From assembly GCA_030748575.1 (NCBI GenBank), contig JASMLR010000014.1:1-42406 (forward strand): a stretch of 42,406 bases of DNA. Reading direction: 5' to 3'. Numbering within the stretch: position 1 is the first letter of the stretch; the number at the start of each line of letters is the position of its first letter. The notes beneath the pieces were generated by a model. The model had not been told where the DNA came from and made no database searches. It saw only the letters and a program-made list of their open reading frames with translations. The DNA is from Phycisphaerales bacterium (GTDB lineage: Bacteria > Planctomycetota > Phycisphaerae > Phycisphaerales > SM1A02). A program made the translations under genes and the position numbers. This document shows positions 28,069-35,189 of this stretch, one piece after another.

Positions 28069-29279
28069 TGGCCAGGAAGACGACGGGCAAGAAGACCGCT
28101 TCCAAGAAGACGGCCAAGAAGGCGGCCAGGAAGAAGGCGAGTACGCGCAAGAAGGTGGCGACCAGGCGCGGCGGGGCCGTCTCGAAGGAACGCGACAAAG
28201 TCACGACCCGCGCCATCGAACTTCTCGCCGACGGCGTCGCCCGAGACGGGCTCAAGGGGCGGGAGCCGAGCGTCGAGATACCACTTCGAACGGTCTCCAA
28301 TATGAAGTGGAACAAGCGCAAGCGCATCCTTGAGATGGGTGACTCCACGCAGTCCAGAACCCTCTTCAACGTGGGACAGGCGCGGAAGTTCATGCAGACA
28401 CTTCTGCTGGCCAAGGGGAGCCGCGAACTCATCAAGGCCGAGAAGACGCTCAGCCTTCGTGGTATGTACTACATGTCCCTGCACACGATCGAAGGGACAA
28501 AGGAAAAGACGTTCAACGATCAGAGCGAGTCCGACACGGTGCTGGAGGACCTTGAAGTCTCACTCGGCGGCCTGCGTGAAGAACTGCATGTCTTTGCCAA
28601 GAAACGCGGCACCATGGTCGGCAACATCACCATCGAGGACAATGGCGACGAGATTGACTGCCGCCGCATGGGCACAGGCGGCTATGCCATTCCAAGCATC
28701 TGTGAGCCAAGTGTGATTCAGTTCAAGAAGTGCGACGCCAAGTTCGTTCTTCATGTCGAGAAGGACACGGTCTGGAGCCGCTTCAATGAAGACCGATTCT
28801 GGGAAACGCACAACTGCATCCTGACCGAAGGGTCGGGCCAGCCCCCACGGGGTGTACGGCGACTCCTGCACAGGCTCAACACCGAACTCGGCCTGCCCAT
28901 CTACTGCCTGCTTGATTGTGATCCGTGGGGGCACTACATCTACAGCGTCATCAAACAGGGCTCGATCAATCTCGCCTTCGAGAGTCAGCGAATGGCCATC
29001 CCGGATGCGAAGTTCATCGGCATCCGCGCCGATGACTACGACCGCTGCGACCTCTCCCCCGATGTCCGCATCGCGCTCAACGACCGCGACATCACCCGCG
29101 CCCAACAGATTGCCGACTACCCATGGTTCAAAGACAAGCGGCCATGGCAAAAGGAAATCAAGAAGCTGCTCGCCAATGGTTTCAAGATGGAAGTCGAGTC
29201 GCTCATCACCAAGGACATCTCCTACGTCACCGAGGAGTATGTCCCGGCAAGGCTCAAGGCGAAGGACTTTCTGGACTGA
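28068..29279 (+). CDS. top6A: DNA topoisomerase VI subunit A (Spo11-like)
   Basis: A 403-residue cleavage subunit of topoisomerase VI. The winged-helix (CAP-like) domain carries LRGMYYMSLHT with the tyrosine pair Y134-Y135; the family's catalytic tyrosine is the second. DQSESDTVLEDLEVSLGGLREELH and GGYAIPSICEP follow. The TOPRIM metal site is E231 (HVEKDTVW) and D283xD285 (LLDCDPWGHYIYSVIKQGSINLAFES). All needed residues are present, so it should be active with Top6B. Unlike archaeal Top6A, it begins with a 35-residue tail made almost only of Lys, Ala, Thr and Arg (KKTASKKTAKKAARKKAS), like a bacterial histone H1-type tail. ATG 28068 overlaps the top6B stop by one base (TGATG). Confidence 0.95.
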   Translation: MARKTTGKKTASKKTAKKAARKKASTRKKVATRRGGAVSKERDKVTTRAIELLADGVARDGLKGREPSVEIPLRTVSNMKWNKRKRILEMGDSTQSRTLFNVGQARKFMQTLLLAKGSRELIKAEKTLSLRGMYYMSLHTIEGTKEKTFNDQSESDTVLEDLEVSLGGLREELHVFAKKRGTMVGNITIEDNGDEIDCRRMGTGGYAIPSICEPSVIQFKKCDAKFVLHVEKDTVWSRFNEDRFWETHNCILTEGSGQPPRGVRRLLHRLNTELGLPIYCLLDCDPWGHYIYSVIKQGSINLAFESQRMAIPDAKFIGIRADDYDRCDLSPDVRIALNDRDITRAQQIADYPWFKDKRPWQKEIKKLLANGFKMEVESLITKDISYVTEEYVPARLKAKDFLD

Positions 29280-29350
29280 GCGAAGCCTGAGCGGTCCCAC
29301 ACCCCCTCATCGCCTCCAATCAAAGGCCAGGCGGGCGATCAAGTCCATCC

Positions 29351-29380
29351 TTGACAGCCCTGCTGCCCAATGGGCATACT
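29351..29380 (+). promoter_or_regulatory. Sigma-70-like promoter far upstream of the ANTAR gene
   Basis: A perfect TTGACA at 29351-29356 and CATACT at 29375-29380, 18 bases apart. It would start a transcript with a leader of about 210 nt, or a separate small RNA. It is the only clean -35 consensus noticed in the window. Confidence 0.5.
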
Positions 29381-29533
29381 CAAACTCGACGGGCAGTCGA
29401 CCATGCACGGGGCGTGGAAGCCCTGTCTGGGGGCCGTGTAACGACAAGGGCCACCTCCTGATCCCAAGAGCCTCTGGCACCCCACCCCGTCGCCAGTGGA
29501 GGCACGAATCAATCGGGATGGGAGTCCATACCG

Positions 29534-29558
29534 GCGATCCGATACCATGGCGGATCGC
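29534..29558 (+). promoter_or_regulatory. Palindrome enclosing a -10 box before the ANTAR regulator
   Basis: GCGATCCG (29534-29541), a 9-base spacer, CGGATCGC (29551-29558). The hexamer TACCAT (29543-29548) lies in the spacer, as in the gyrB promoter. Likely an operator or an alternative promoter with a 40-nt leader. Confidence 0.5.
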
Positions 29559-29597
29559 GCTGCCTTGCTTGCAGCACGGAAAGGGAGGTCGTCCTGG

Positions 29598-30212
29598 ATG
29601 ACGAACGAATCCGCACAGCCCATTCCCCCGCATCCGCAGCGGGTACTCGTCGCAGACGATGAGCACCTCGTGGCGACCGGGACCGTCGCGGCCCTGGAGG
29701 ACCTCGGATTTGAGGTCGTCGGCACGGCCGGGAACGGCGAGCAGGCCGTTGCGATGTGCCGCGACGAGCCGCCCGACATCGCCCTGCTCGACATTCGCAT
29801 GCCCGGTCTGGACGGCCTTGGCGCGGCCGAGACGATCTACAACGAGATGCAGGTGCCGGTGATCATGATCTCGGCGTACTCCGATCCGGAATACGTGTCG
29901 ACGAGCAACCGCGTTGGCGTCTTTGGCTATCTGCTCAAACCCGTCACGCGGGACCAACTGCGGGTCGGCATTGAAGTCGCCTGGTCACGCTTTCTCAAGC
30001 ACATTGAACTGTCCGATGAAGTTGGCTCTCTCCAACAACGGCTTGAGCAGCGGAAGATCATCGAGCAGGCCAAGTGGATCATTGTCAAGCAGAAGAGCGT
30101 CGAAGAACCAGAGGCGATGCGGATGCTGCAGAAGCAGGCTCGCAATGGCCGCAAGCCGCTCGTTGAGATAGCCCGAGCGGTTGTGGACAGCGAGACGCTG
30201 TTGGGCGACTGA
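29598..30212 (+). CDS. Response regulator with ANTAR RNA-binding output domain
   Basis: A 204-residue regulator. The receiver domain (about 14-128) has the acid pair D20-D21, phospho-acceptor D65 (ALLDIRMPGLDG) and K114 (LLKPV). A coiled segment (ELSDEVGSLQQRLEQRKIIEQAKWIIV) leads into an ANTAR domain (about 145-200) ending EAMRMLQKQARNGRKPLVEIARAVV. ANTAR proteins of the AmiR/NasR/EutV type bind paired hairpins in nascent RNA and prevent termination, so this is likely an RNA-level regulator. ATG 29598 has GGGAGG 9 nt upstream. A histidine kinase gene converges on it with 2 bases between, a plausible partner. Targets are not known. Confidence 0.92.
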   Translation: MTNESAQPIPPHPQRVLVADDEHLVATGTVAALEDLGFEVVGTAGNGEQAVAMCRDEPPDIALLDIRMPGLDGLGAAETIYNEMQVPVIMISAYSDPEYVSTSNRVGVFGYLLKPVTRDQLRVGIEVAWSRFLKHIELSDEVGSLQQRLEQRKIIEQAKWIIVKQKSVEEPEAMRMLQKQARNGRKPLVEIARAVVDSETLLGD

Positions 30213-30214
30213 CC

Positions 30215-31039
30215 TCAGGCCGCCGGCAGGGAGATGGTGAAAACCGTGCCTTTGCCGACTTCGGAATCGACAGTCAAGGTTCCACCATGCTCCTCGATGA
30301 TTCGCCGTGTGGTGGGAAGGCCCAGGCCCGTTCCGCCAGATCGCCCCGATACATAGGGATGAAAGATCTCTTCCAACTTGCCCGCCGCGATTCCCGGACC
30401 GGTGTCCGTGACCGTGATGCGAACCCCGCCGGCGTCTTCGGATGCCTGCACGAGCAACTCGCCCGCCTGGTCCTCGGGGCCGTCCTGTGACATGGCCTGC
30501 ACCGCATTGATCATGAGGTTCAGCAGGGCCTGCTTGATGAGCCCTTCATCGACCGCCATCTCGAGCGGGCTTTCCGGCACCTGCACCCGAAGCACCACCC
30601 CCGACTGATCGCACTGCGGGTGGTAGAAATCGCCGAGCTGCTCGATCAATCGGCCCAGGTCCCGCCTCTCGGCATGAATGTGCACGCGACCGGCAAACTG
30701 AAGAAAGTCGCTGAGGATGCCCCCGAGCCGCTCCACCTCCCGCTGCAGGGTCTCGACGCGGCGAACAAGCCTGTCCCGCTCATCCTGAGCGAGCGGCGCC
30801 TGCTGGAGGTCCTCAATGAGCAGTTGCGCATTGAGCCCCACCGTCGAGAGTGGATTCTTGATTTCGTGCGCAAGCCCGCCGGTCATAGCGCCCAGTTCTG
30901 CGAGTCGCTGACTGTGCCTCGCCTCGCCTTCTGCATCGCGAGCCCGACGCTCCGCACTTCGAAGCATGGCGAAAAAGATCGGTGCCAGCACGACCAGAGT
31001 CGCGCCGGCACCGATCAGAATCCAAAGTGCAGGGTGCAC
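30215..31039 (-). CDS. Sensor histidine kinase with one N-terminal membrane helix
   Basis: A 274-residue kinase. Residues 3-25 form a single membrane helix (ALWILIGAGATLVVLAPIFFAML) with almost no periplasmic part, so sensing is probably in the membrane or cytoplasm. The HisKA domain has the phospho-acceptor H58 (GGLAHEIKNPLSTVGLNAQLL). The HATPase domain has LINLMINAVQAM-like N box (LLNLMINAVQAMSQ), DTGPGIAAG, and GRSGGTGLGLPTTRRIIEEHGG. It ends next to the ANTAR regulator (tail to tail), suggesting a two-component pair, though partners in this arrangement are not certain. It starts at GTG 31039, 9 bases after the pnp stop on the same strand, so read-through from rpsO-pnp is possible. Confidence 0.9.
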   Translation of the reverse strand: MHPALWILIGAGATLVVLAPIFFAMLRSAERRARDAEGEARHSQRLAELGAMTGGLAHEIKNPLSTVGLNAQLLIEDLQQAPLAQDERDRLVRRVETLQREVERLGGILSDFLQFAGRVHIHAERRDLGRLIEQLGDFYHPQCDQSGVVLRVQVPESPLEMAVDEGLIKQALLNLMINAVQAMSQDGPEDQAGELLVQASEDAGGVRITVTDTGPGIAAGKLEEIFHPYVSGRSGGTGLGLPTTRRIIEEHGGTLTVDSEVGKGTVFTISLPAA

Positions 31040-31048
31040 GAAGATCGA

Positions 31049-33295
31049 TCAGGAAGCCGTCTCGACGGCGTCCTCGCTCTTCTTGCCGCGGCGGCGGCGA
31101 CGACGTCCGCCGCCCTCGCCGTCATCCTTGCCATCACCCTTGTCGTCGCCATCTGTCGGCTCAAGCAACGCCTTTCGCGAGAGCTTGATGCGACCGGTGT
31201 CGTCGACGTTGATGACCTTCACCTTGACGGTGTCACCCACCGACACAACATCCGAAACGCTCTTGACGAATCCGTTGTCGAGCTCGGAAATGTGGCACAT
31301 GCCATCCGTTCCGGGCACCAGTTCGATGAAGGCGCCGAAGTCTTTGGTCGAAACGACCGTGCCTTCGTAGATGGTGCCGACCTTGATCTCAGCGCCGAGC
31401 GCCTCGACTTCGGCCTTGGCTGCGTCGCCGGCCTTGCCGTCGGTGGACGCAATCGTGACGGTGCCGTCATCATCAACATCGACCGTCGCGCCAGTCCGCT
31501 CCTGGATACCACGGATGGTCTTGCCGCCGGGTCCGATCAGCTTGCCGATCTTCTCCGGGTCGATCATGACCTGCATGATGCGTGGGGCGTACTCGCTGAG
31601 TTCCTCACGCGGCTTGGCCAGCGCGGCTTCCATCTTCTCGATGATTTCGATTCGGCCAATGCGGGCCTGCTCGAAGGTCTCCTTGATCTCGTCGAACCAC
31701 AGTCCGCGAGCCTTGAGGTCGAGCTGTATGCCGGTGATGCCGGTTCGCGTGCCACAGACCTTGAAGTCCATGTCACCGAAGAAGTCCTCCTCACCAATGA
31801 TGTCGGTGACACGGACAACCGTGCCCGAGTCATTGCTGAAGCGGCCGACCGAGATGCCGGCGCAGGTGGCCTTGATCGGCACGCCCGCGTCCATCATGGC
31901 CATGCATCCGCCACAGACCGAGGCCATCGACGATGAGCCGTTGGATTCGGTGATGTCGCTGACGAGACGGACCGTGTAGGGGAAGTCCTCAACGTCAGGA
32001 AGAATGGCCAGCAGCGAACGCTCAGCGAGCGCGCCGTGGCCGATCTCGCGGCGACCGGGGCCCATGATGCGGCGAGCTTCGCCAACACAGAAGGGCGGGA
32101 AGTTGTAGTGCAGGTAGAACTTCTTGGCGTACTCCGGCATGAGGCCGTCGACAATCTGCTCGTCGCGGCCGGTACCGAGGGCACAGGTCAGCACGCCCTG
32201 CGTCTCGCCACGCTGAAAGATTGCCGAGCCGTGCGTTCGTGGGAACAGACCGCACTCGATATCGAGTTCCCGGATCTCGTTGAACGAACGGCCGTCCGCG
32301 CGAATGCCGTCCTCGACAATCAGCTTGCGAGTCGTCTTCTTCTCAAGCGTGCGGAATGCCTCGCGGGCCTGACCGAGCCGCTTCTCAGCCGCCCGATACT
32401 CGGTATAGGTGCCGTCCTCGGGGAGCGAGAAGTGCTCATCAAGCACCTTGGTGCGGAGCTCGTCAATGGCGTCGCCACGATCGTGCTTGCCCTTGATGCG
32501 GCGGCAGCGATCCATCTCTTCGCCGGCGGCCTGCTTGACGATGTCCATGACGTCAGCCGGCGGCAAGGCGCTCTCGCCGTCCCGCTTCTCGGTGCAACCG
32601 GCCTTCTCCATGAGCTCGATCTGCATTTCGAGGATCGGCTTGATGCCGTGCTCGTAGCCGAACTCGATCGCGGCAAGCACCGCGTCTTCCGGCACCTCTG
32701 CGGCGCCGACTTCGATCATGTTCACGCCGTCACAGTGGCCCGAGAGGACCATGTCCAGATCGGAATACTCCATCTGAGCGTGGGTGGGGTTGATGACGAA
32801 CTGCTCACCATCGTCGGTCAGGATGCGACCGACTCGCACGGTGGCGACCGGGCCCTGGAACGGGGCATCGGTCATGAGAAGGGCTGCCGAACCACCCGTG
32901 CAGGCAAGCACGTCGGTGTCGTTCTGGCCGTCGTGGCTCATCGTCCAGCACTGAATCTGGACCTCGTCGATGAAACCATCGGGAAAGAGCGGACGGATCG
33001 GTCGATCGATCATCCGCATCGTGAGGATTTCCTTCTCGTTCGGGGCGCCCTCACGCTTGCGGAAGCCACCCGGGAACCGACCGCCGGCACTCAGCCGCTC
33101 GCGGTAGTCGCACTGGAGTGGGAAGAAGTCAAGGCCGGGACGGGGGTTCGCTCGAACGGCCGCACACATGACGACCGAGTCGGCGTACTGCACCATCACG
33201 CAGCCGCTTGCGAGTTTCGCGATACGACCGGTCTCCATACGGAGGGTTCGACCGCCAATCTCGCGTTCAACGAAATGAACCGTGGCATCTGCCAT
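31049..33295 (-). CDS. pnp: Polyribonucleotide nucleotidyltransferase
   Basis: A 748-residue PNPase, the phosphorolytic 3'-5' exoribonuclease of the degradosome. Two RNase PH-like halves are seen (GGRTLRMETGRIAKLASG, then ADGRSFNEIRELDIECGLFPRTHGSAIFQRGETQ), with the catalytic-half MDFKVCGTRTGITGIQLDLK. A KH domain (IGKLIGPGGKTIRGIQERTG) and an S1 domain (GTIYEGTVVSTKDFGAFIELVPGTDGMCHISEL) follow. The tail is acidic then basic (DDKGDGKDDGEGGGRRRRRRGKK), maybe for RNA or protein contacts. ATG 33295 has AGGAG 9 nt upstream and agrees with the family; an 88-codon extension is spurious. rpsO lies upstream on the same strand, the common rpsO-pnp order. Confidence 0.96.
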   Translation of the reverse strand: MADATVHFVEREIGGRTLRMETGRIAKLASGCVMVQYADSVVMCAAVRANPRPGLDFFPLQCDYRERLSAGGRFPGGFRKREGAPNEKEILTMRMIDRPIRPLFPDGFIDEVQIQCWTMSHDGQNDTDVLACTGGSAALLMTDAPFQGPVATVRVGRILTDDGEQFVINPTHAQMEYSDLDMVLSGHCDGVNMIEVGAAEVPEDAVLAAIEFGYEHGIKPILEMQIELMEKAGCTEKRDGESALPPADVMDIVKQAAGEEMDRCRRIKGKHDRGDAIDELRTKVLDEHFSLPEDGTYTEYRAAEKRLGQAREAFRTLEKKTTRKLIVEDGIRADGRSFNEIRELDIECGLFPRTHGSAIFQRGETQGVLTCALGTGRDEQIVDGLMPEYAKKFYLHYNFPPFCVGEARRIMGPGRREIGHGALAERSLLAILPDVEDFPYTVRLVSDITESNGSSSMASVCGGCMAMMDAGVPIKATCAGISVGRFSNDSGTVVRVTDIIGEEDFFGDMDFKVCGTRTGITGIQLDLKARGLWFDEIKETFEQARIGRIEIIEKMEAALAKPREELSEYAPRIMQVMIDPEKIGKLIGPGGKTIRGIQERTGATVDVDDDGTVTIASTDGKAGDAAKAEVEALGAEIKVGTIYEGTVVSTKDFGAFIELVPGTDGMCHISELDNGFVKSVSDVVSVGDTVKVKVINVDDTGRIKLSRKALLEPTDGDDKGDGKDDGEGGGRRRRRRGKKSEDAVETAS

Positions 33296-33384
33296 TGTGA
33301 AAATCTCCTGTGGCCGAGGCGCACTGTCCGCGCCGAAATGCCACGTGTTTGGGATCGCGGTCCCCGAGGTCCCAGAAGGCAGAA

Positions 33385-33415
33385 GACAGGAGGCAGTACG
33401 AGACTGCCGCCTGTC
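33385..33415 (-). promoter_or_regulatory. Long hairpin between rpsO and pnp
   Basis: GACAGG-A-GGCAGT, loop ACGAG, ACTGCC-G-CCTGTC: 12 pairs with one mismatch, in the 169-base rpsO-pnp gap. No U tract follows on the minus strand, so it is less a terminator than a processing hairpin. In E. coli the pnp leader has an RNase III hairpin at the same place, used for autoregulation. Confidence 0.55.
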
Positions 33416-33464
33416 CACTGCCACCTGCTCGACGGCACCGGATCCTTCCTGTGGGGCGAGGCCC

Positions 33465-33734
33465 CTACTTCCGAAGGCCGAGTCTCTTGATGAGCTCGCG
33501 ATAGGCGGCGACGTTTGTCCGCGACAGATACTGGAGCAGACGGTTCCGCTTGCCGACAAGCTTGACCAGGCCGAGTCGTGCGGCGTGATCCTTCCTGTTG
33601 GACTGCAGGTGCTCGTTGATCTCCTGAATACGGGAGGTCAGCAGCGCGATCTGCACTTCGGGGGAACCGGTGTCAGCATCATCGCGGCGGTAGTCGCCAA
33701 TGATCTGAGTCTTTTGAGTGACTGTGAGGGCCAT
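33465..33734 (-). CDS. rpsO: 30S ribosomal protein S15
   Basis: An 89-residue S15, full length. It binds the central domain of 16S rRNA early in 30S assembly. The family signature is clear: DTGSPEVQIALLTSRIQEINEHLQSNRKDHAARLGLVKLVGKRNRLLQYL. ATG 33734 has AGGA 6 nt upstream. A short hairpin in the leader (33760-33774) may take part in S15 autoregulation, as known for E. coli rpsO, though the structures differ among phyla. Confidence 0.97.
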   Translation of the reverse strand: MALTVTQKTQIIGDYRRDDADTGSPEVQIALLTSRIQEINEHLQSNRKDHAARLGLVKLVGKRNRLLQYLSRTNVAAYRELIKRLGLRK

Positions 33735-33793
33735 GAATGGTCCTGTCGATGCATGTCCGCAGGCACCGCGCCTGTGGAGAATCGAGCAGTCTA
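33735..33793 (-). promoter_or_regulatory. rpsO leader: -10 box and hairpin
   Basis: TAGACT at 33788-33793 (minus) is a plausible -10 box. The resulting leader of about 50 nt has CAGGC-GCGGT-GCCTG (33760-33774) and the Shine-Dalgarno AGGA. A translational operator for S15 is possible. Confidence 0.4.
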
Positions 33794-33851
33794 GCGGGAT
33801 TCCGGCCCCGACGCCAGCAGGCTCCCGGCCCCTGAAGGTCCGATATCCGGC

Positions 33852-35072
33852 TCAGTGCAGGCCCTCGAGCCAGGCTGCGATCCGCCCGCATCCGGCCTCG
33901 ATTGCTGCTTCATCGAGCGCAAAGGACAATCTGACGTGATTGGGGCCGCACCCGAGGAAGTCGTCGCCCGGCACCACCGCCACGCCAGTCTCCTCCAGAA
34001 GCCCCTCGGCGAACGTCCCGGCGTCGGTGATGCTGGCGCCTCCCGGGCTGGTTCGCCCGAAGGCTGCCGAGATGTCCGGGAACACATAGAACGCCCCCAT
34101 CGGCGGCGGGCAGGTGACGCCAGGCCAGGCGGAAACGAGCGACTCCATGAGTGTGGCCCGAGCCTCAAAGGCGGTCCGCATGCGTTCGATGTCGTCGCTG
34201 CACTCCGTGAGCGCCGTCACGAGCGCTGGGAGCGTGAAACTGGTGACCGATGAAGTCATCTGGCTTTGCAACCTGGCCATGGCCTTCGCAATCGGTTGAG
34301 GAGCGCAGGTGTACCCGACCCGCCACCCCGTCGCGGCGAACGCCTTGCTCAGCCCGTTGATGGTGATGGTGCGGTCCCGCATGGATGGCAGGGATGCCGG
34401 CGAGAGGTGCGTGCGGCCTGCGTACACGAGCCGCTCATAGATCTCGTCGCTGATGAGCATGACGCGGTCATGTGGCGCGATCGCGTCGCAGATGCCGCGG
34501 ATGGCGTCCGGGTCGTACATCGTGCCGCAGGGATTGCTCGGGCTGTTGAGAATGACGGCGCGGGTGCGTGGTGTGATTGCGTCGGCATACTGCTGCGGTG
34601 TGGCCAGAAAGCCCGAATCGGCCGTGGTGGGGATCTCCACGAAGGTGCCACCGGCGAGTTCGACCATGGGCTTGTACGACACCCAGGCAGGCGTCGCCAT
34701 GACCACCTCGTCCCCCGGATCCAGCATCGCCTGCATGGCCAGATAGAGACTGAATTTCCCGCCGTTGGAGATCACAATCTGGTCGGGCGTGCAGGCAATG
34801 TCGTTGTCGTTCTGAAGCTTGGCTGCGACTGCTTCGCGGGCCTCCGGCGTACCGGGAACAGGTACGTACCGCGTCATGCCGGCTCGAATCGCGTCGATCG
34901 CTGCGTCTCGAACCCGATCCGGCGTTCCGAAGTCCGGCTCGCCAGCCCCAAAGCCAATGATGTCCCGGCCCTCCGCCTTGAGGGCCCGCACCCGCGCGGT
35001 GATCGCAAGCGTCGAGGACGGTTTGATGGCCAGAGCTCGGTTGGAAACGGTCGTGTTGGTCGTCATGGTCAT
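33852..35072 (-). CDS. Aspartate/aromatic aminotransferase, class I
   Basis: A 406-residue fold-type I PLP aminotransferase of the thermophile-type aspartate aminotransferase subgroup. Marks are IIGFGAGEPDFGTPDRVRDAAIDAI, TRYVPVPGTPEAREAVAAKL, SNPCGTMYD (NPCG), DEIYERLVYAG and the PLP lysine in NGLSKAFAATGWRVGY, with the distal RLSFALD arginine. Substrate is probably aspartate, with prephenate or other amino acids possible. ATG 35072 (or 35066) with GGAG 8 nt upstream; TAGGCT at 35093-35098 may be its -10 box. Divergent from prfB. Confidence 0.92.
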   Translation of the reverse strand: MTMTTNTTVSNRALAIKPSSTLAITARVRALKAEGRDIIGFGAGEPDFGTPDRVRDAAIDAIRAGMTRYVPVPGTPEAREAVAAKLQNDNDIACTPDQIVISNGGKFSLYLAMQAMLDPGDEVVMATPAWVSYKPMVELAGGTFVEIPTTADSGFLATPQQYADAITPRTRAVILNSPSNPCGTMYDPDAIRGICDAIAPHDRVMLISDEIYERLVYAGRTHLSPASLPSMRDRTITINGLSKAFAATGWRVGYTCAPQPIAKAMARLQSQMTSSVTSFTLPALVTALTECSDDIERMRTAFEARATLMESLVSAWPGVTCPPPMGAFYVFPDISAAFGRTSPGGASITDAGTFAEGLLEETGVAVVPGDDFLGCGPNHVRLSFALDEAAIEAGCGRIAAWLEGLH

Positions 35073-35177
35073 GGGTGCGCTCCGCTATGGGGAGCCTACA
35101 GATACGAGCGGAGATACGTCGGGTTCAACCGGGGGCTGATAAGGACCCCATCGCCCCATGCCGCTGCCCGCCGCCGC

Positions 35178-35183
35178 TATCCT
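35178..35183 (+). promoter_or_regulatory. Putative -10 box of prfB
   Basis: GCTATCCT, hexamer TATCCT, ending 6 nt before ATG 35190; no Shine-Dalgarno between. Confidence 0.4.
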
Positions 35184-35189
35184 CCTCCG

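Larger units (their letters stand above)
29280..29597 (+). other. 318-base leader region before the ANTAR regulator
   Basis: No coding sequence is supported here. The stretch holds a sigma-70-like promoter (29351-29380), several GC-rich possible hairpins between 29385 and 29440 (for example CGAC-GGGCA-GTCG), the palindromic promoter at 29534-29558 and a Shine-Dalgarno GGGAGG at 29583-29588. ORFs crossing it are shadows. Confidence 0.55.

Noticed and set aside
31049-33559. PNPase starting at 33559
   Set aside because: The extension would overlap rpsO; ATG 33295 has a good Shine-Dalgarno and the normal family start.
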